A DNA stretch of 64,000 bases, taken from positions 1 to 64,000 of the forward strand of contig NC_082425.1 in assembly GCF_004011695.2 (NCBI RefSeq), written 5' to 3'. The notes under the pieces are model-generated. The model saw only the letters and a list, made by a program, of their open reading frames with translations. It searched no databases and had not been told where the DNA came from. The DNA is from Ascochyta rabiei (Eukaryota; Ascomycota; Dothideomycetes; Pleosporales; Didymellaceae). This document shows, in pieces, positions 59,155 to 64,000 of this stretch (position 1 is the stretch's first letter; every line of letters begins with the position of its first letter). The position numbers and the translations under genes are program-made.

Positions 59155-60054
59155 GACTTGACAAGAGCAGAGTTGGGTGAAGCCTACAGCGAGGCGCACG
59201 GGGATGCAGGTTCGGAGAAGGAGATACCCCTTGAGTGACGATTCACGACAGTATTCGCGGCGCATAGCATCTGGATTGTGCATTTCATTGCGGGCTCAAG
59301 ATGGCCACGTGTGTATGCGTTTTTGGTTGTGCAGTGTTGTTGCAACTGCCCGAACGAACCGACGAGCGCACTTGCAGCTGCTTGGCATGACGTCTTTCAT
59401 AGCACAGCAAAGTTGACTCTATTCCTGGATTGTTCGCGAGGAACCGGCTCTACATCATCGGTACCGGGTCGCAGTGGTGTCGAGCACTTCGAGCACCACG
59501 CTGGACTCTACTCCTAAAACAAGTAGGCGAGGCTCTTCCGGATAACATGCCAAAGGCAGTCATGAAACACGTGCGACCCACGGACGCAGCACTGCCTTTT
59601 GGCTACAAGGGCACCTGAAGCCCCTGGTGACGAACGCCGCTCAACAAGATTCCAACTCCAAAACACCCCGCTTGTGTTGCAGCATGGCTGCCGTCCTCTC
59701 GTCTCCTGTTCCTCTCACAGGTCGAGTCGGTCTACGTCGACTGGCTATCCATTACCCACATCGACTGCTGGGGACTTGCGCCTGCGTGGTTTCGTCATTG
59801 CGAGTGCGGTGCGAGGACTCGAAGCAAATTGGTCCGGCCATGTTGGCCCCATGGTGTCGACCGCAGACGCCTCACGAGCTGCTGGGATTCTGGTTGCAGC
59901 ATCGCAAGCTGTGTATGCTTATTCCCCAACCTATGCTCGCCAGGTTGTTGACTCCGTCAGCAAACGTCAGATACTGATCTGATCTGTCGCTCTTGCAGTC
60001 GTAGTTGCTAAGCCTTTGTCAGTCACGCGTCGTCGGGCTTCCAGGATAGGAGGC
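59155..60054. other. Intergenic
   Basis: Overlapping short frames on the + strand (up to 127 codons) show no family features. Confidence 0.4.
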
Positions 60055-60379
60055 TTACTCGAAGAACTGGCAATACCAGTAGTCGTCCCTGCTGAGCACC
60101 GCAGCGACATCATGTCCACCCACAAGGATTGATTGTACCCGTCCATCGATTCTACACGTGATTAGCGAGCGAAACACGACACAGGCTCCAGCGGCCTCAC
60201 AAGTTGTTATCGAGCGACAAGCACTGGTTGTTGTACGCGTCCACGGATACCTCGGAGAAGAAGGCTGGCGCTGCAAACAGCTGCACTTTGATGCGAAGAT
60301 TGGTTATCATGTCGTCGGCGACCGCGAGCCGTGCACTGGCCAGGAGGGACGAGAAGATGGCAAGTGGAAGACTGCGCAT
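60055..60379 (-). CDS. Small secreted protein
   Basis: Exons 60379-60201 and 60151-60055; a 49-nt intron (GTGAGG..TGTAG) keeps frame and gives 91 aa from ATG 60379. A signal peptide is clear at ~1-21 (MRSLPLAIFSSLLASARLAVA). The mature part has two Cys, one in YNNQCLSLDNN and one in DDYWYCQFFE, which could form a single disulfide. No family was recognised. Length, signal and splice frame make a small extracellular protein likely, possibly an effector-type gene. Confidence 0.6.
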
Positions 60380-61078
60380 TGTAGCGCGCGCATTCAAGTG
60401 GTAGGCGCAGTCGCAGTCGCAGGCTGGTTCGTCGTGGAGTCGGCGGTGGGTTGCTTGAGGGAAGTTGGCCTGAGGTCAACGAAACAAGGAGAACCGGTGA
60501 CGCTCAGCTGGTGGGCCGGCGCGTGCGCCAATTGGCTCGTACTGCCTCGATGCTTTGCCGAGGCCGGCTTAGGCCCAACATTGTTCGTGCGAGTGGGGCT
60601 GGAAACAACAAGCGGACCACGCAGAGTTGGTGTCTCGATGTTGAATCAGTGATGGGACTTGACCACTTGTAAGAACAAAGTAAGAACAATGTAAGAACAA
60701 CGCCGGTCGGCCATGTTCCGTGGTGCAGACTGGTGGCATGGGCATGCTGGCCGGGTCCCCAGAACCGAGGCCTTGCACAAGCACGTCATACGCCGAATAC
60801 CAAACAAGCAAGCAACCACAGACACCAAACAAGCATTCAGTAAGCAGCAACAGATACCGTTGACAATCCCAGCCATGCCTGACAGACAGTACGGCGCCAC
60901 GTGTTGCGAACACACATATGCCTTTTACCGCTGCTTTGCGTCCTGCCGTAGGGGAGACTGACTTGGAGACGCGTGCACTCGGCCTCACTGAGCTGGCCGC
61001 GCCGCACGCGCCCCTTCGGCGCCTACCGCAACACTGTCGCGACTCATTGAACACGACGGACGCAGAGAGCAAAGATCT
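60380..61078. other. Intergenic with GTAAGAACAA triplication
   Basis: GTAAGAACAA recurs three times at 60669-60702. Other frames look like noise. Confidence 0.4.
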
Positions 61079-61377
61079 ACATGCGTTTTACAGAAAATCT
61101 ACGACGGACACGAAGCAAGAATTCACATGCGTTTTAGAGAAAGTCTACGACGGACACGAAGCAAGAATTCACATGCGTTTTACAAAAAGTCTACGACGGA
61201 CACGAAGCAAGAATTCACATGCGTTTTACAGAAAGTCTACAACAGACATAAAGTAAGAATTCACATGTGTTTTACAGAAAGTCTATAATAGACACAAAGT
61301 AAGAATTTATATACGTTTTATAAAAAGTCTACGACGGACACGAAGCAAGAATTCACATGCGTTTTACAAAAAGTCGA
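61079..61377. repeat. 46-bp tandem array, about 6.5 units
   Basis: Units starting ACATGCGTTTTACAGAAAGT follow at 61079, 61125, 61171, 61217, 61263 and 61309, with a partial one to 61377. Units 1-3 and 6 are nearly identical; units 4 and 5 differ mainly by C to T and G to A changes. The open frame across it is periodic and not a gene. Uniform spacing without unique spacers excludes a CRISPR-like array. Confidence 0.9.
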
Positions 61378-61452
61378 CGACAAAGCGCTCGAGAGCCATT
61401 ACTGACTTACCCTTGCTGTTACCCCTCCTCACATCAAGCAACGATCTGTCTA

Positions 61453-61685
61453 CCATGGTGTCCGGCGAAAGTAGAGTCCCATGGTCAGTGCAATAGGGGG
61501 GGAAAGTACCAGGCTTGGCAAGTTCCACTTCCGAGGTTTTCTTGGTCTTACACCAATCAGCAAGCGCTTCCTCTCTTTGTCATATGCTAGAGCATCCGTG
61601 CACGCTTGTTATAAACACCAATGGGCATTTCTGCACAACAGCCACCGCACTGGCCATGTCACTCTACTTTCGCCGGATACCATAG
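61453..61685. mobile_element. MITE copy 2 (same family as 45082-45302)
   Basis: A 233-bp element with TIRs CCATGGTGTCCGGCGAAAGT and the complement of CACTCTACTTTCGCCGGATA..CATAG at the right end, flanked by TA at 61451-61452 and 61686-61687. The ends match copy 1; the interior is diverged. It has no coding capacity. Confidence 0.8.
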
Positions 61686-62236
61686 TACAAGGGCAGGGAA
61701 TGAAGCGAGGAGTGCCGGTCTGATCACCGCAGATCGCAACATGCACAAGTCCTGGTGGAAATGAAAAATTCCTCGGCAGGCGTAGGCAGGGGAGGGGTTG
61801 TCAGCGCACAACGTCACGTTAACATGGGAGTCAGGACCGCAGCTCAACCTTGCCTGTACCCACGCCAGGTTGCAAATTCTGTAAAAATGGGCCAGGCCAG
61901 GCAACCCTGCGACGCTCAACCGGACAGCGCTGCTATCACGTGCCGATCACCACAGCGACGCCCGTTTACCGTACTTCGGTCAGGTGCACTTCATAATCAC
62001 GTTGTGCATGTGCGATAGCAAGGGACGTGGTGTGCAGAGAGCAATGCCAGTTTGACACGTACCTGGTAATGTGAAATATCTACACGGAGAAGTCGTAACG
62101 GTCATGATGAAGTTGGCATCCGCCAAAGAAGAAGAGAAGTACGACCCACGTTTACCGGTTTCCAAGCGACCAAATGCGCCGTGAACCTTTGGTAACGACA
62201 CGAAACCACGGACAATCACCATCGAAAACAAACTTT
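61686..62236. other. Intergenic, 3' of LPMO gene
   Basis: No gene recognised; includes the 3' UTR of the minus-strand LPMO gene. Confidence 0.4.
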
Positions 62237-63162
62237 TTAGTTGGTGAAGTCCCTTGCGTGACGGCGAGTGTTGCTAGCGACAGCGACAGAGGCGAGCGCA
62301 GGGCCGGGGGCATCGTCAATCGTCTTGCCGGCGTCGTGCCAGTACAGGTCCCAGGTAAGCAGCTCATCCTTGGGAGAGTAAATCTCAGTTCCCTTGACAC
62401 CTTTGGGAACTGGCTTGCTGTCATCTCCTCCGCTGACGAAGACATTGAAAGCCTGATTCAGTCAGCCATTGATCGAGAATACCAACATGTTTCGAAACCC
62501 ACCTGAGGCCAGAACTGCCTCTCGGAGACGCCGCCGTTGTTGTGGATCGAGGCCACCTCGGTGCGCAGCACGTAGTTGCCCGAGGGGATCTCGCCGGGGA
62601 TGGTGACCGTGTGGGCGTTGCCGTTGTCGTAGAAGATGGCGTCGGTGCCCCATTTGCCCGTCTGCTCGCGCGGGTCGCCCTTTGCGAAGCGGGTGCCGGC
62701 AGGGTAGCCGGTCAGAGAGACCTGGTCGATCTTGAAGAACTCGAGCTGCGTCTTGTCGACCTTGGAACAGTCGCCGTTGCAAGCAGCGAGGTAGGTGGCA
62801 GTCCAGCCGTGGTGGGAGCAGTCCCAGCCCTCCTCATTACCGGCTTGGCACTGGCCCTTGTGGTGCCAGTGGAACGTGACCTTGGAGCCGGCAGGGGCCT
62901 CGGCGGTGTTGGGAGAGGGTGTGGCGTCCTTGTGGGCGATGATGTCGGGCTTGTTGATCTGGCTACCCATCACAGGCTGGTAGCCCCAGCCCTGGTTGGT
63001 CTTCCAGGCAGGCGAGTTTCCCTCGAGAGCATCATCAATGGACAGACCGCGGAAGCCCTGGTAGGTCTTGCCGCCGATCTCGGCGCTCTCGACAGCAGTG
63101 TGGCCGGAGACCTGGGCAACGAGGCCCGCGAGAAGGACAGCGGTGTGGAGGATCTTGGACAT
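62237..63162 (-). CDS. AA9-like lytic polysaccharide monooxygenase (former GH61)
   Basis: Exons 63162-62503 and 62452-62237; a 50-nt intron (GTGGGT..AATCAG), phase 0, gives 291 aa. The signal peptide ends at Gly20, exposing His21 as the N-terminal copper-brace histidine. The second histidine lies in DCSHHGWTATYLAAC (117/118). CNGDCSKVDKTQLEFFKID, TVTIPGEIPSGNYVLRTEVASIH and FNVFVSGG are family signatures. It would oxidatively cleave cellulose or related glucans outside the cell. The residue usually Tyr at the axial copper site is Trp218 (QFWPQ), and the Cys normally near it is Ala. There is no CBM1. Confidence 0.9.
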
Positions 63163-64000
63163 GTTGATGGTAGTTGGAGTTTGTAGATTTGGTTTTGATC
63201 AAGTTTCCTGAACTGAAGGTGTCGACCGTGTGATTGGGTATGCAGAGAGTGAATGTGATGTTTCGAGCTCACAGAGCTGTAGAATGAATGACTGGTCAAA
63301 GATGGACTGAAAGAAGGACTGAGGCGGCCGAGCGTGGGGAGTGAAGGGAACCGGAGAGGTGCCAACCTTTTGTACTCTGCTGTGGCTCCCGGTAACGCTC
63401 GTCTCGTACCTGCTGTGGAGACACTTGACTCCCTCTTGCGATCAGCCACCCGGGCCCAAGCTGCACGTCCGGGCGTGTGTTGTCTCTCGTCCTGGCAGCC
63501 CGACTGGTCGACAGTGCGGACACTTGACATGAGCTAATGTAGGTACGAGGAACTAGGCCGCCTTATCGATAGCCCCGCAAACCTCGAAGCAGAACATCCT
63601 TCGGCCTCTTCACCCCCTGAGATCACTCCACCTGGTGGCCAACATCGAGGTCCGTCTGACAGTGAGACTCAACACTACTGCTACTCAGGCTGCAATACCG
63701 GCCCCCCGCGAGACCTTCTCTTTCGACAGCCCGGACTCCAGCGTCCGGGTCTTGCCCACTGACATCACGACAAACCTTGTAGATTGCGAGCAAGGCCTAA
63801 GCCGCCCGGGTGTTGGGGTCCAGGAACGCCTTCCCCCTTGGCAGCGGGCGTTCCTGGATCCAGACTTTGAAAATGCGGAGCCGTGGAGCAGCGTCATTTG
63901 CATGCCCGTGCCCGGCGAATCAAGGAGGAAGGTGTTACGTGTCTGCTCGAATTCTCCTTGCGAGCAGCGTGGATCGTTTGGGAGTAAACGGCTCGGCTGC
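63163..64000. other. LPMO upstream region and window edge
   Basis: A + frame around 63540-63780 and a shifted one to 64000 have coding-like composition, so the edge may cut into another gene. A 12-bp dyad lies at 63819-63830/63847-63858. Nothing can be named. Confidence 0.3.

Noticed and set aside
61079..61377. CRISPR-like array
   Set aside because: Repeats are contiguous without unique spacers, and the genome is fungal.
62542..63186. 214-codon frame on the + strand rich in Val/Gly
   Set aside because: Exact antisense of the LPMO exon, which carries signal peptide and copper motifs.

Overview
This window is the physical left end of a chromosome of a filamentous ascomycete, probably a plant-associated Pleosporales-type Dothideomycete. 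The evidence is a (CCCTAA)n telomere at base 1, short introns of about 48-130 nt with GT..AG ends, retroelements mutated in the style of repeat-induced point mutation (RIP), HET-domain genes, a pectate lyase, an AA9-type LPMO and a highly reducing PKS. The genus is inference; no species call is made.

Layout. 1-3687 is telomere plus a subtelomeric tract with not one G on the + strand. 3688-5320 holds short repeats, including an 18-bp G-rich array. 5490-10163 (-) is a telomere-linked RecQ-type helicase, and 10398-12122 (+) its divergent neighbour; each carries two in-frame stops. 12.48-18.6 kb is AT-rich: a degraded chromodomain Ty3/Gypsy element, its LTR-like copies and a pair of ~570-bp direct repeats. 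18.7-29 kb is sparse: a RING-like relic, an F-box gene and several unrecognised genes, two with coiled coils.

29.3-43.5 kb looks like a polyketide cluster: a five-exon PKS (2667 aa; KS-AT-DH-cMT-ER-KR-ACP), a divergent FAD monooxygenase, a 14-TM-type MFS transporter and a decayed NorA-like short-chain reductase. The PKS would build and methylate a reduced chain, the monooxygenase oxidise it and the transporter export it. The ER lacks its cofactor-binding glycines and no trans-ER gene is visible here.

45-64 kb mixes secreted and regulatory genes: PL1 pectate lyase, a cysteine-rich secreted protein with two repeats, a second MFS transporter, an unknown nuclear-looking protein, a HET pseudogene next to an intact HET gene, an AN1 zinc-finger protein, a small secreted protein, a 46-bp tandem array and an AA9-like LPMO. 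Two copies of one TA-flanked MITE family lie at 45.1 and 61.5 kb. Exons were assembled by eye from splice signals and reading frames; no database search was possible.
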